The notes: generated by a model not told the origin, from the letters alone. Positions 12,601 through 23,804 are shown, counted from the stretch's first letter. The stretch: DNA of 64,000 nucleotides from Pogostemon cablin (GCA_023678885.1 CM042955.1:36736088-36800087), one strand, 5' to 3'. Made by a program: numbers and translations.

Positions 12601-13230
12601 TTTAGGATAGTTCATTGAATCATTTCATCATGCACTTCATGTGCATTAATTTAGAATGAGATAGAGATATCCTTCTAGATTTAGAACCCTTTGATAGAAC
12701 ATTTAATTGGCTTAATCGAGAGATTGATTGATTAGGTGAGGAAACCCAAGCCATTAATGAATTCATAGTACCTTAAAAGGGAATATTACCTATAATTTAG
12801 TACCTAATTAGGGAACTCGTAGAGTAATTAGTACATATTGGGAGGTATTTGCTATGGTATAGATCCTAAGTGCTTTTAGGAGCCTTGTTGAGGGCCTACA
12901 TCCTATCCATCTCGAGAGAGTGTTTAGGTGGGATTAGTGATCGCTCCTATGCCATGTCCATGAGAGATTATAATTAATTGTGTGATTGCTTTATTATCTA
13001 TGCCATGATTATTGCTAATCTCATCCTTGTATCATTTGAAACCCATTTATCTTTGCATTTAGTTTACTCTTATTTCTTGCATTAGTGTAATTATTTGCAA
13101 GTTTTTCATCCCATTCCATCATCTTTATAAAATCACGATAAACTTGAGATTGCTTAAACTCTAGCACGTTCCCCCCTTGGGTTCGATAAATTCTTTAATT
13201 GGTCATCCCGATTATTAACGACCAATCAAA
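9700..13230 (+). mobile_element. Old Athila-like LTR relic, split by a solo LTR
   Basis: The parts 9700-10136 and 11995-13230 together give about 1.7 kb and follow the same order of features as the LTRs at 25304-27158: two copies of the shared AAGTTATG motif (about 9880-9930 and 10045-10118), a CT-rich leader-like zone near 12180-12300, words such as tagtaccttaaaagg, then the gggttcgata stretch near 13180. A primer-site-like TATCAGAGC follows at 13235. Exact LTR termini and a target duplication were not found, so the borders are approximate. Length, layout and shared motif support the call; the ends do not. Confidence 0.5.
10137..11994 (-). mobile_element. Solo LTR of the inverted gag-protease family
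   Basis: Starts TGATAGGGTTTTTCTACGCA and ends CTCTCTACA on plus, matching the LTRs at 28796-30770 and 35752-37715 along their whole length. A perfect CACCT duplication flanks it (10132-10136, 11995-11999). With no internal region, it is what LTR-LTR recombination leaves behind. It is 1858 bp and clearly more diverged than the two LTRs of the complete copy. Its GC-rich centre (about 11290-11500) repeats CGAGC/GCTCGG words. The long reading frames there are by-products of base composition. Confidence 0.9.
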
Positions 13231-13243
13231 TAGTTATCAGAGC

Positions 13244-14466
13244 ATTACAAATTCTTTTATTCAATGGGAAGTGCATTTAATGCTCCTAGAGGACAAGTAG
13301 ACAAACACAATGGGATTTCCTATTCTATTTATATATTCTATCTCACATTTCTTTCATTAGATTCTTGTCCTTTGTTATAATCAATACCCAAAAATTTGCT
13401 ACATTCTTGTCCTACATTATAATCAATGCCCAAAAATTTATTACATGCTCAAAGGATTTAATGGTCATTTGTAGAATATAATTTTTTTTTAATTATGAAA
13501 CACCAATTAAACACAAATATAAAATAGGGAATTTAATTCTAGACAACCATTAATGCTCTGACTAGCATTAATAATGAGAGAGAAAAGGAAAAATGTATGA
13601 ATAAAAAAGTCCTATAATCAAGAAGGAGATAACACTTCCACCATTACAAGGAGCAATAAAGAGGAAATTTATCCTCCCAAAGAAACTGAGGTGGGAGGAA
13701 GTCTTGTGTGTGTGTTCGATTCATCTTCTTCCATCCACATTCATCCATTCCTATACTAGATTAGTCAAGTTAACCAGTAATAATTAACACCCACATCAAT
13801 CATTATCATGATTACGGAACTCATCATCTACAACTTACTTCTAGAGATAATTTGGTATTTCGAGATAACAAATAAATTATGTTATGTGTGAAAATTAAGA
13901 GTTGATGCAAAATTTGAAAGTAAATTATATATTATAAAATTATTAGGTTTAATGTTATTTCATTTTATGAGGAGTTGTGTATGGAGGAAATACTAATTTA
14001 TTACCAAAGAGTTTACATCACTCTGGTAGAGATAATAACATTGGCCAGTAAAATTACTTCTTAAAACAACACATGGCATAAAAAAAAAAAGGGTCTATTT
14101 AAGACCATCATAATTAATTCATTTAAACTAAAATTACAGCAGAAGAAAAAAATAAAATTGTACAAGCTTTTATAAAATTGAGAAATTTGGAGTACATGAT
14201 CGTGGTAGCTATAATAATCTTGAAACATAAACAGACATGAAAGTCCCTTTCACAAAGAATCAAAGAATTGAAAACCAAACAAGTTGAATGCTACAAAAAA
14301 TAAAAAAATAATCTTTATCTAGCTAGCCTCATAACGAATGATATGATCTGCAATTGAATGAAAGAATGATGACAGATTTGTCTACCTAGAAAAGAATGAT
14401 TAATACTCCCTCTATGTATATAATATATCTTTGAACCTGTGAAACAAAGAAATAAGTTGAGTGTGA
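13244..14466. other. Intergenic region downstream of the GRAS gene
   Basis: No gene is visible. A 42-bp direct tandem duplication lies at 13361-13402 and 13403-13444, both copies starting attcttgtcc and containing aatcaat.cccaaaaattt. The rest is AT-rich. Parts close to 14466 probably belong to the 3' UTR of the GRAS gene on minus. Confidence 0.45.
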
Positions 14467-14667
14467 CTAAGTGTAAGTTGATGATGATGAATCAACTGGT
14501 GTCCATGCTGAGACAGAGTAAAGAGGTTGATCCAACCAACTGAGAGTGAGAGCGGCTCCGCCTCGGCCTCCGCTGCTGCTGCCGCAGCGTACATGTCGTT
14601 TGTCGATTCGATAGTTGTGTCCTCCAGCGTACATATTCAACATCATTTGTGCCTGAAGTTCTTCCCT
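14467..14667 (-). pseudogene. In-frame continuation of the GRAS gene after a TAG
   Basis: Directly after the TAG at 14668-14670 the same frame stays open for 66 codons to another TAG at 14467-14469. The translated text is typical GRAS C-terminus: REELQAQMMLNMY, then a Ser/Gly-rich spacer, then ALTLSWLDQPLYSVSAW (the SAW codons are at 14503-14511) and a short Ser-rich end. This is the missing half of the SAW motif. A single-base change from GAG to TAG would explain the break. It could be a real truncating allele, a sequence error, or read through. Confidence 0.85.
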
Positions 14668-16404
14668 CTATGTGATGTCCATGCATCTGAAGCCTCCTTG
14701 ATCCATCAACTGTTGCCATTTGCTGAACGTCTCGTGCCTTTGGTGCCTGTCCTGTCCCTCACAGGCGATGATGTTCCTGATCTCGCGGCCAAACATCTCC
14801 TCTATCTTGATTCGAGCGAGGCTATCCGGTGGGAGGCTCGAATCAAGAGAGTCGAAGATGGCCGAATAGTATCTTAGTGAGCTAAACAGCCTTCCATCCA
14901 ATGTGGCCTCATTGTGCCTTCCTTCCTGCTCTGCCATAGCTACTACTTGTGCATTGGTGCTACGAATCAATCCGAATAAGTCCCTCAACGCGCCTCCTGT
15001 GCCATCGTACAGCAGCTTATGCAGCTGGAATACGCAATTTACCGCCACCGTTTCCTTCTCCTTCACATGTAGCATCCACAACCTCACATCTTCCAACCTA
15101 TCAACAACAGGATGAAACTCGAATGGCAAATTGAGCGCCTCCGCGAAGCCAGCAAGCCTATCGCCCGTCTCCATTAGCTCCTGTTTCGACTCGCCTATTC
15201 CGGTGATCCGAATGTGTGAAGGAGGATGAGTCCTTGAAGCCAAACTCTGAAACAAACTAGGCCACTGCAGGCCTTGCTTTATATCGAAATCAATGATGTG
15301 AACCCTTTCCTTCCCTTGGAAAGCCCTCAGCAGAATCTCATTTGATGTGAAGTGAATGAACTTTGGAATGGGGCTCACTTGGTTCAAAAGGCGCAATGCT
15401 ATGCCATTGTCTTCATCCGCGCGGTCGAGCTCCCGAGGCGCGGAAATGTGAAAGATGTGAGGCCAGAGGCGCGCGACTCGCAGAGCTAGCGCCTCGGTGT
15501 AGTAGGCGATGAGGCGATGTATGGTCGACCCGTGCGGAGAAGCAAGCTCTCCAAGCCTACTAAGACAATGGTTGATTGCAGCAATGTTTTTTGCCCCTAT
15601 CTGCTCTGCACAGCTCACTACTAAGCTGATGAGCTCCACATAATCCAGTTCCCGGTGATTATGTTCTCCGACAATAACCACATCAGTAGTTGTATGATGA
15701 GGTGATGAATTACCACCATTGCCCTTTGAATGTTCCTTTGGATCGCCACTCAATCCAAGAACCAAGTCATGGCTACCAGAAGAAGTGCATGAAGTTCCAG
15801 AAGCCTCCCTGATGGTTTCAGCACCCTTACTCTTTCCAACATCAGTAAACTCCGTAATAACAGAATCAAACCAGGGGATATTGGACAGAGGGGGCAGAGG
15901 GGCATTACTAGGATCAAAACAGATTCCCCTCTCTTCCTCCCCTGCACATGAGGAGAGAGAGAAGGGAAGTTGGGGTGTTGGATGAAACCAGAAATTCTCC
16001 CTCCCTGTATTCAAATGCCCCCCTTCCTCACCATTACCTCTTTTCCTCTTCGATCTACTCATGTAACCATCCTCCTCGTACTCGAAAGAAGCTTCCCCTG
16101 CATACCTTTTCTTGATGCTCTTATTCTTCTCCCAAAATTCATCTCTCTTCTCCCTCTTATCAAGCTTGATGTTCTGCTTCAGAGAACAACCAGAAGTCTT
16201 GCAATCAATAGACTTGTCTATTGAAAGACCAACCACAGGCCTAACGGGCTGAGACCTGGAACCTTCTTTACGACCAAAACTGCAGGGAATGTCCAATCTT
16301 TGTGTGCTCATTGGTGGGATATGACAAGCTTGAAACTGTGTGGATGCTTCACTCCTTAATCTATGCCTTGGTGACACCAATGTAGAAGAACACCCAGCCA
16401 ACAT
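14668..16404 (-). CDS. SCL28: GRAS transcription factor, SCL28/DLT type, truncated by in-frame TAG
   Basis: Single exon of 578 codons. The start MLAGCSST followed by SPRHRLRSEA is the characteristic opening of SCL28-type proteins. Residues 1-250 form a variable, basic and Ser-rich N-terminus with a KRKR stretch near 119-122, a likely nuclear signal. The GRAS domain begins near 257 with leucine-rich region I; VHIID lies at 368-372, leucine-rich region II about 410-445, PFYRE about 450-520, and the SAW region starts near 545 but stops at residue 578. In Arabidopsis, SCL28 is a G2/M-expressed nuclear factor acting in cell-cycle length and cell size, and rice DLT belongs to the same subfamily; these roles are inferred by homology. 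The 66 codons after the stop still read as GRAS sequence, so the intact product would be about 645 residues. Confidence 0.9.
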   Translation of the reverse strand: MLAGCSSTLVSPRHRLRSEASTQFQACHIPPMSTQRLDIPCSFGRKEGSRSQPVRPVVGLSIDKSIDCKTSGCSLKQNIKLDKREKRDEFWEKNKSIKKRYAGEASFEYEEDGYMSRSKRKRGNGEEGGHLNTGRENFWFHPTPQLPFSLSSCAGEEERGICFDPSNAPLPPLSNIPWFDSVITEFTDVGKSKGAETIREASGTSCTSSGSHDLVLGLSGDPKEHSKGNGGNSSPHHTTTDVVIVGEHNHRELDYVELISLVVSCAEQIGAKNIAAINHCLSRLGELASPHGSTIHRLIAYYTEALALRVARLWPHIFHISAPRELDRADEDNGIALRLLNQVSPIPKFIHFTSNEILLRAFQGKERVHIIDFDIKQGLQWPSLFQSLASRTHPPSHIRITGIGESKQELMETGDRLAGFAEALNLPFEFHPVVDRLEDVRLWMLHVKEKETVAVNCVFQLHKLLYDGTGGALRDLFGLIRSTNAQVVAMAEQEGRHNEATLDGRLFSSLRYYSAIFDSLDSSLPPDSLARIKIEEMFGREIRNIIACEGQDRHQRHETFSKWQQLMDQGGFRCMDIT

Positions 16405-17480
16405 TCTTCACAACCTTACCAATTTTTTTAATGCTTTTTTCCTCTTTTGTTTTTTCTTCAAAAGAAATTCCCTTTTATGGAACTCCAATACACCCACCAC
16501 CCTTTGATCCAACCTATGTTTCTGTATCTCTCTAAGTTTTTTTTTTTATGTATAAAATTTTTTCAAACAAATGGAATTGTGCATTTACAGAAAGAATATT
16601 GTGATACACCCCCAAGAATAGAATTTTATCTTGTAATTAAGGAGAAATCAAGAGAAACAGAACAATGTTTTACTATAGTGAGTGTGTGAGTTGCAAAAAT
16701 TGAAAAAACCAAGGAAAAAATAGTTGGAATCCGATGTCTAAACAACCACTCTGTGTGTGTATATGCTTGTCTGTGTCCTATATGATGAGGATGATGATGA
16801 TATATATTTATATATAAGTATATTTGTATGTATAGAAGCTTATATGCAGCAAAGAATGGAAAGAATTAATCAAACAAACAAACAGAATTCCCCAAACAAA
16901 GAATCAAAGAATCAAACAATACATTCTTATATCAACACCTAACTAAAAAAGAAAAAAAAGACAATCGGATTCCTCAACTTTCAAAGCCAAATCATTCCCA
17001 AGAAACACGATTTTTCATTAAAACGTGCAAGAAACTTCTGCTGATCATGCATCTTCTTCCCTCAAATGCGCAACTGAAAATAACAGAATATGAACTTCCA
17101 AACACCACCTTCAAAACGTCCATGCTACTTAATTAATTCCAATTCAACCGAAACAAAATGAAAATAAAAAAGAGCAACCCAAATCAAGAACCCTTCAAAC
17201 ATGCATGAAAATAAAATCAAACAAAACAGTCGTCATCTAAATCATATCATATCATTTTTTTCTGCAGAACTCAGTCACCTATCAAGAACCCCACTACCCA
17301 AAAAGCCATAATACAAAATACAACTGAGTTTTTATATACTGAATTAGACACCCTCTGTTCTATATAGCGTCTACGGTTTTTTACCTTAAAAAAATGGAGT
17401 TTGGGTAAAAAGGGTGGGGAAGAGGAGTTGAAATGAGGGCGTTGGATGAGCATCGGACGGTGGATAATGGAGGAAAAATA
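16405..17480 (-). promoter_or_regulatory. 5' leader and proximal promoter of the SCL28-like gene
   Basis: The first 100 bp upstream of the ATG are CT/AAG-rich on minus and probably leader. The rest is AT-rich with (TG)n and (GAT)n stretches near 16755-16805. No other gene is seen; the short frames on both strands are not supported. Confidence 0.4.
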
Positions 17481-17678
17481 TGACCGTTATGCTGTCGGTG
17501 AAATATGACCGTTGTGGGGAGTTGGTGAGTGGCTGCAGGGACATAATTTTTTGGAGAAATCAGATAAAGGCACGTAGGATGCACGTGCATGTCTCCTGGC
17601 CCGCTTTATTTAACTGATTGATTTTTTTTTTATTATTTATTTTTTCTTTCCTTTTACAATTCAATGGACTTGACCGTT
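17481..17678 (-). promoter_or_regulatory. Cluster of three MSA-type (MYB3R) boxes upstream of SCL28
   Basis: On minus, the octamer AACGGTCA occurs three times: plus coordinates 17481-17488, 17506-17513 and 17671-17678. The first two sit in a repeated context (atatgaccgtt). AACGG is the core of the mitosis-specific activator element bound by three-repeat MYBs (MYB3R). Arabidopsis SCL28 is known to be a MYB3R target expressed at G2/M, so the placement fits. The boxes are 1.1-1.3 kb upstream of the ATG, and the transcription start is unknown. Confidence 0.55.
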
Positions 17679-17849
17679 ACAGGTTTTAACATATCGGTTT
17701 TTGTTGGGCTTTTATGACACGGCCAGACGGTTAATTTTTATTTATTTATTTATTTAATTATTTGTTTTATTATTTAAAATTTAAAAAATGGATCATGTAA
17801 TACTTCATTTTCTTATATGAAAAAGTGCCTCGTGAAACTTTAGTTATAT

Positions 17850-18031
17850 GAGACGATTTGTGAGACGTGTAAAAGTATGACTATTAATATATAGATAAAA
17901 TATGTTTAATGGTTGTTAAAGTATGTTTTTTAAAATATGATGGGTGATGAATTAAAATATGATTTTAGGGTGTTATGATATGATTCAGCATATCACATAC
18001 TTTACCTATATAATAAACATACTTTCTCACA
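17850..18031. repeat. Short inverted-repeat (MITE-like) element
   Basis: The left arm gagacgatttgtgagacg..agtatg (17850-17879) pairs with the inverse right arm catactttctcacaactcg (18009-18031). The span is about 180 bp, AT-rich and non-coding. No clear target duplication was found, so the superfamily is left open. Confidence 0.4.
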
Positions 18032-18048
18032 ACTCGTCTCACAAGAGA

Positions 18049-18125
18049 GTGTCTCTTTTATAAAAGTCTTGTGAATCCAATTTACAGTGTCTCTCCTTAT
18101 AAAAGTCTTGTGAATCCAATTTACC
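18049..18125. repeat. Tandem duplication, 38-bp unit, two copies
   Basis: Copy one starts at 18049 and copy two at 18087; both read gtgtctct..ataaaagtcttgtg followed by aatccaatttac. They differ at only a few positions, so the duplication is recent or maintained. Confidence 0.75.
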
Positions 18126-18673
18126 ATGCAACTTGATTTTGAAAAATTGTTGTTAGAACATAAAAATTATTCTTTTGAATAAAAACATTACTTCGCAAAA
18201 TCTGCTCAATAAGAAGATAGAAAAATCACAATATTTCAGAATTTTAAACGTACTGCATTCGTCTTATTGAAACGTGGACATTTGCATTTTGCACGTGAAT
18301 TAAGTAATATAATATTTTAATATGTAGTCAATGACACAAGTGAAAGCGGCTCTCACAAAGACTCATAATCCATCCCGAGCCTTTTATTCCACCTCTCCTC
18401 TCTCCAATCCTCGATCAAACTTGCGTCCCCAGGCGCTATGAAATGGGGGGTATTTCCTTCGCCTATCGTATGTATCGGCTTGGCTTCGTCCCGAACCAAG
18501 GAGACATTAAATAATATTTTAATATAAAATGAGTAAGTGTATTATTGTGATGTGTGGGCTCCAGAGAAATAATTAATTTGTGTGAGTCCCTTCTACAAGA
18601 AAGATAAGCACCCTTTGTATTGGGACGGACCAAAACATTTCAATAGAATAAAGGCTCTCAAAAGAATCATGTA

Positions 18674-18889
18674 CTCCATCCGTCCGCTTTCAAGGGTATT
18701 ATTTTTCCATTTTTGCGTCCGCCCCTAAGGGTCTCATTTCCTTTTTTATCCACACACACCCACTAATACAACTAAAAAATGAGACCCACACCTCCACTAA
18801 TACAACTACCCACTACACATTAAATAACAATACTCCTTAATCTCCGTGCCCAAAAGCAAATGACATCCTTAAATCCGGACGGAGAGAGT
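18674..18889. mobile_element. Stowaway-type MITE
   Basis: The left end CTCCATCCGTCCGCTTTCAAG pairs with the right end CGGACGGAGAGAG. A TA precedes the left end; the right flank (gtgtta) is less clean. The body contains the ctccgtgcccaaaagcaaatga word typical of the family. About 216 bp. Confidence 0.72.
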
Positions 18890-19364
18890 GTTAAAGAGTG
18901 AGCAGTCAATTAGAGTGCAAGAAAATAGTAATATTTCATCTTTTTAAAAAGTTAATAAATAAATTTTCGTGTATTAAATAGTAATCTAAGATATTCACGT
19001 GTGAACTCAAATCATATAATTATTTGTTTATAAATAATCTATCTCACGAAAAAGCAGTATTATAAAAGTGTCCCAATGTAAAGAAAAACTAAACAGAAGA
19101 ATTACTTCAAAAGAAAAAAAAATCCAAAATGGCTTATATTAGGATTATGAATAATGGGTAAATGGTAATGGATTGAAATAATTAGTGTTATTAATTATAT
19201 ATGATGATTGGCAAGGAGAGAAAGAAAATCTAACCTTTTAAAATCTTGATCCTTATTTTATAAGATTGTATTTCATTTTATATTTCACAATTAATTTTAT
19301 ATACCTAAATTAATGATCACTAAATTCGTGTAAAAAATTTAATAAGTGAAAGTAGAAGATAAAT

Positions 19365-19642
19365 GAGTTAATTGCAAATAAAGTCTCAACCTTTACTTTG
19401 ATTGCAAATAAGTCTAAACCTTTGAAAATTTGCATATAAGTACTTCACTTTAAATTTTTTTTGCAACAAGAACCACCGGGCAGCAGGAGGCTTACGGACA
19501 GGTCAGTGACCGGGCAGGCCTCCCGCTGCCCGGTGGTTCTTTTTGCAAAATGACATTAAAGTTGGGTATTTATTTGCAAATTTCCAAATGTTAGACTTAT
19601 TTGCAATTAAAGTAAAAGTTGGGACTTTATTTGCAATGATCC
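19365..19642. mobile_element. Foldback MITE with 10-bp target duplication (MULE-type)
   Basis: The 10-bp duplication GAAGATAAAT flanks the element exactly (19355-19364 and 19643-19652), as in Mutator-like elements. The two arms are inverted copies over more than 110 bp: both begin with attgcaaataaagtc, continue through aattgcaaataagtctaa, and end at a GC-rich core (accaccgggcagc / gctgcccggtggt) around 19475-19540. Total length is 278 bp with no coding capacity. The transcript would fold into one long hairpin, a good substrate for small-RNA processing. Confidence 0.82.
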
Positions 19643-19796
19643 GAAGATAAATAAAGAAATGGAATAGGTTATGCTAACCCTTGCTCGGGTATACTTTTTT
19701 TTTTTAAGATATAGTTTTTCTATTTTCTTTATGTATATTCATCCAATTGTATAATGCATGAAATGTTACACTAAAAGGACACAATGAATTTGAATC

Positions 19797-20058
19797 GGGC
19801 AAACACTTATGTGAGACTTGTTCACAGGAAGCTTAGTGAAAAGGATAAAAAGTGGTAACATTTAAAAAAAAATAATATTCGAATTAATAAAAAGTAATTG
19901 TGGGATCGTGAATTATTTCATAAACTAATCGTAGTTTAAATAAGAAGTGATGCTATTTTTAATGAAAAGTTATGATATCATTAATAAGAAGTAATAGCTA
20001 TTTATGAAAATATAAAAGTATCTCACGTTTGATTGTCTCATATAAGTGTTGCGCGCCC
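19797..20058. mobile_element. Short TIR element (MITE-like)
   Basis: The left end GGGCAAACACTTATGTGAGAC is matched by an inverted right end (gtctcatataagtgttgcgcgccc), a roughly 22-bp terminal repeat with a few mismatches and a 3-bp offset. The body is AT-rich and non-coding. No target duplication could be fixed, so the superfamily is not assigned. Confidence 0.45.
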
Positions 20059-20567
20059 TATAAAATAGTCTCATGAAATAAGATCGTGAAACGATCTCAT
20101 ACAAGTATTTATTTAAAAATAATTATAGCCTCTCGTTCAATCTTAGATGCATATGTGAAAAAATGGGCACCAATGTCTATTTACATTTGAGTATTACATC
20201 TATTATAAAAGACATCACATAATAAGTGACATTTACGTGATAGGAAAAATTGAACATTTATATCAGGGTTAATATTTTTCTATAAGCATATGATTTTATT
20301 TATATCATACATGTCATTTATTTTATAATTCGCAATAGTAGATATAACATCAAAATGTAACACGATAACAAAATGTAACACTAGATTTAGAAAGGTAAAA
20401 ATGCTAGCTAGATGTACAACATTTTAAACAGCAAAGATAAGAAGCTTTACCTGTTTCTCTTTCTGATAGCTTATCTCTTCCGTGAGGAAGATGCAAATAC
20501 AAAAAATTAGTGTACAAAATTCATATTCCCTATTTCCCAGTTAGATTTCACTCTATCTTCCATAATA

Positions 20568-20768
20568 CTCCCTTCGTCCCGCCCAAATATTACCGGTTGC
20601 TTTTTATGCATAGATTAAGGAGTATTATTATTTTATGTGTAGTGAGTAGTTGTATTAGTAGCGAGTGGTGGACCACATGGGGTACTTTTTTACTAAAAGT
20701 GAGATGGAGACATTTGGATGAGACGCCCAATATAATAAAATGGTAACCTTTCGGTGAGACGGAGGGAG
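20568..20768. mobile_element. Stowaway-type MITE
   Basis: Ends CTCCCTTCGTCCCGCC and the inverse GAGACGGAGGGAG, with TA at 20566-20567 and 20769-20770. About 201 bp, one of the better preserved copies in the window. Confidence 0.85.
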
Positions 20769-21037
20769 TATATTTTTTTTATAAAAATATTATATCCTAT
20801 TATATGATCAATAAATCCTTGCACATCTAATAGTATACTATAATTTAGGGAAGATTGTGACATATCTCTTGTGATTAATAAATTAAATATTAGATGGAAT
20901 AATGAAATGGAATATATGATCCCACTTGCATCAATTGAGTCTTTATATAAAGGCAAAAGGTCCGGATCCCCTGTTCCACAATAGTATTTAATTTTGTATT
21001 CCATAACTAATTTCTTATTAAAATACTATACCCTAAT

Positions 21038-21172
21038 TAATGACCAATTTCCTTCAAATCCTCTCCCTAGTTCATATGCTTCAATCCAAAGGCAATTTTA
21101 GGAGATAATGACCAATTTCTTTCAAATCCTCTTCCTAGTTCATATGCTTCAATCCAAAAGCAATTTTAGGCC
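21038..21172. repeat. Tandem duplication, 68-bp unit, two copies
   Basis: Copies start at 21038 and 21106; both read taatgaccaatttc.ttcaaatcct and end caattttagg. They differ at about five positions. The block lies immediately upstream of the LINE 5' end. Confidence 0.75.
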
Positions 21173-21294
21173 ATCTCCGTCAGTTATATTTTATAGCACA
21201 TTTAACTTTAAGGAGCGGATTTGAATGTTGTGAATGGTGCCATTTCTCTTGTTTCAACGGCGGAGGTCGCTTCGGAGCAACCCCGCCGATCCCA

Positions 21295-22330
21295 ATGAGT
21301 TGTTTAGTTTGGAACTGCAGGGGGCTTTGGAACCCTCGGAAAGTTCCTGCACAGCTGAAGACTATCAGTCAAAAGATCCCAGTTTTATTTTCTTGTGTGA
21401 AACAAAGCTTTTGGTTAATCAGTTGTGTCGTGTGGCTATGAAAGTTGGGTTTGAGTATTGTTTGGGGGTGGATTGTATTACAGGAGGAGGAGGTCGTAGT
21501 GATGGTTTAAGTTTGTTTTGGAAAAAAGATTTAAAAGTTGTTTTAAACTCATTTTCCCAGAATCACATAGATGTTATGATTGGGGAAGATAATGTGTGGA
21601 GATTTATGGGTGTTTATGGATTTCCAGAAGATGATCAGAAGTGGAAAACTTGGAGGATGTTGGATGGATTAGCAAATAGTTATAGCTTGCCTTGGTTATG
21701 TGTTGGGGATGTTAATGAAATTTTGTCTGACCAAGATAAGTGTGGCGGCAAATTCAGAAATGCTAATAGAATGAGAGAATTCAAACATTGTCTAGAAAGG
21801 TGTGAGTTATCAGATCTGGATTTAACGGGTCACCCTTTCACTTGGTCTAATAAATAATCCGGTCATAACAACATCCAAGAAAGGCTTGACAGAGCACTAG
21901 GGAATGAGTTATGGTAGGAATGGTTCCCAAATACAGCAGTCCATCATTTAACACGTTTGTTATCTGATCACTGATTTTGGTGTCTTGGTCTTCTGCTTGG
22001 AATCATACTCCCACTTCTAAAAATCCCAGATTATTTCGGTTTGAAGCCTATTGGTTACATGAAAAAGCTTGTAGTGAAGTTATTCAGAACTCATGGAGCT
22101 CATCCTCGGGCCTTGTGGAGAATATCTCTGAATGTGGGTTGGCTCTAGGTAAATGGAATAATACGTTCTTTGGCAATATCCCTAGAGAAGTTAAAAAATG
22201 CTAAACTGAATTAGATCATTTACAAAAAGGGCCTCAAACTATTGAAGCTGTACAGGCTTCAAGGAGCTTAGAAAATAAAATCAGTGCTCTGTTAAGGAAA
22301 TAAGAAGTTTATTGGCTCCAGAGTTCGTGT
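21295..22330 (+). pseudogene. LINE endonuclease domain, broken
   Basis: The ATG at 21295 opens MSCLVWNCRGL, the standard start of plant LINE AP-like endonucleases. The frame shifts near 21360, after which FLCETKLL gives the catalytic glutamate region, WRFMGVYG and PWLCVGDVNEI the middle motifs, and LTGHPFTWSNK the end. An in-frame stop sits at 21855-21857, with further stops at about 21915 and 21970. In intact elements this domain nicks target DNA to prime reverse transcription; this copy cannot make it. Confidence 0.85.
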
Positions 22331-23804
22331 GTCAACTGGATGAGAGAAGGGGACAGAAACACAAAATTTTTCCATAGAATTGCTAATGGAAGAAAAAAGA
22401 GGAATCATATTACTGCTATTGTTGATGCTGATGGGGTCTCATGGACTGATGAGGTTGATATTCAGAGAGTTTTTATGGAGCATTTCAAAGAATTGTTAAC
22501 GACACAGGGTAATCTAAAGATGAAGGAGGCTATTGGAGTTGTCAACCAGAAGGTTTCGACTGATATGCTAAGATCATTGTCACAGCTTTTCTTAGAGGAA
22601 AAGGTTACAAAAGCTTTATTTCAAATGCATCCTTGCAAAGCCCCTGGTCCTGATGGTATGTCTGCTATTTTCTTTCATAAAATTTGGAAGGTTGTTAGCA
22701 AAGATGTTATCTTTTCTGTTTTAGATGTGCTTAATCATGGGGCATCTCATTCTCTCCTAAACCATACCCATATTGTCTTAATCCCTAAAGTCAAATGTCC
22801 TCAGTGTACTTCTGACTTTCATCCAATTAGCTAGTGTAATGTGGTTTTAAAAGTTATCACTAAGTCTATTGCTAATCGTCTTAAGTTGTTCTTACCTGAT
22901 ATTATTGATCCTTCCCAATCAGCTTTTGTTCCGGGTCGGTTGATCTCTGATAATGCTTTGCTTGCTTTTGAGTTATTTTATTATATGAAATATAACAAAG
23001 CTATTTCTTGTGGTTCATATGCTTTCAAACTTGATATGAGCAAAGCCTACGATAGGGTTGAATGGTCGTTTCTGGGGCAAGTTCTCCTTAAAATTGGGTT
23101 AGGAAATTGGTTGGTTGATATTATCATGCGTTGTGTTAAATCTATATCTTTTTCTGTCCGGGTTAATGGGAGACCTACCACCACTTTCTATCCTTCTAGA
23201 GGTCTCCGTCAAGGAGATCCCCTGTCTCCTTATTTATTTTTGTTCTGTGCAGAGTCGCTTTCAGGTCTTATTAAAAAAATATTGAAAGTGGTGTTCTATA
23301 TGGTATTAGAATTTGCAGGAATGCACCGGTGGTCTCTCATCTCTTCTTTGCTGATGATTCTATCATATTTAGGCATGCAACGGAAAATGAATTGAGAAAT
23401 GTGAAGAAGATCCTAACATTGTATGAGAAAGCTTCTGGCCAGGCAATTAACTTGATGAAATCTTGAGATAATATATAGTGGAGGAATCACCCCGGATAAA
23501 AGAGATAGGTTGAGTGCTGTACTTGGCGTTAAGTGTGTCCACTAACATGCCATATACTTGGGAATTCCAACTGTAGGGGGAGATCTCACAGTACTGTCTT
23601 CAGAACATTAATTAATCGAGATGAGAAAAATTAAAGGACTGAAAAAGCAAGACCCTTTCTCATGCAGGTAAACTTACCTTGATTAAATCAGTGGTGCAAG
23701 CTATTCCAACTTATCTCATGAGCTGCTTCGCAATTCCTGACGGGGCTATTAACAGCATTCGAGCAGCCATCTGTAGATTCTGGTGGGGACAAAAAGATGA
23801 TGAG
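22331..23804 (+). pseudogene. LINE reverse transcriptase, 5' part, broken
   Basis: The reading MREGDRNTKFFH leads into the RT domain: CKAPGPDGMSAIFF, FVPGRLISDN, FKLDMSKAYDRVEW, then GLRQGDPLSPYLF. An in-frame TAG at about 22832 interrupts it. After a frameshift near 23285 the FADD catalytic box reads in another frame (23347-23358). The domain is cut at 23804 by the Gypsy element. Motifs and spacing match plant L1-type LINEs. Confidence 0.88.

Noticed and set aside
14403..14425. Stowaway end (tactccctctatg)
   Set aside because: No inverted partner within 400 bp on either side.
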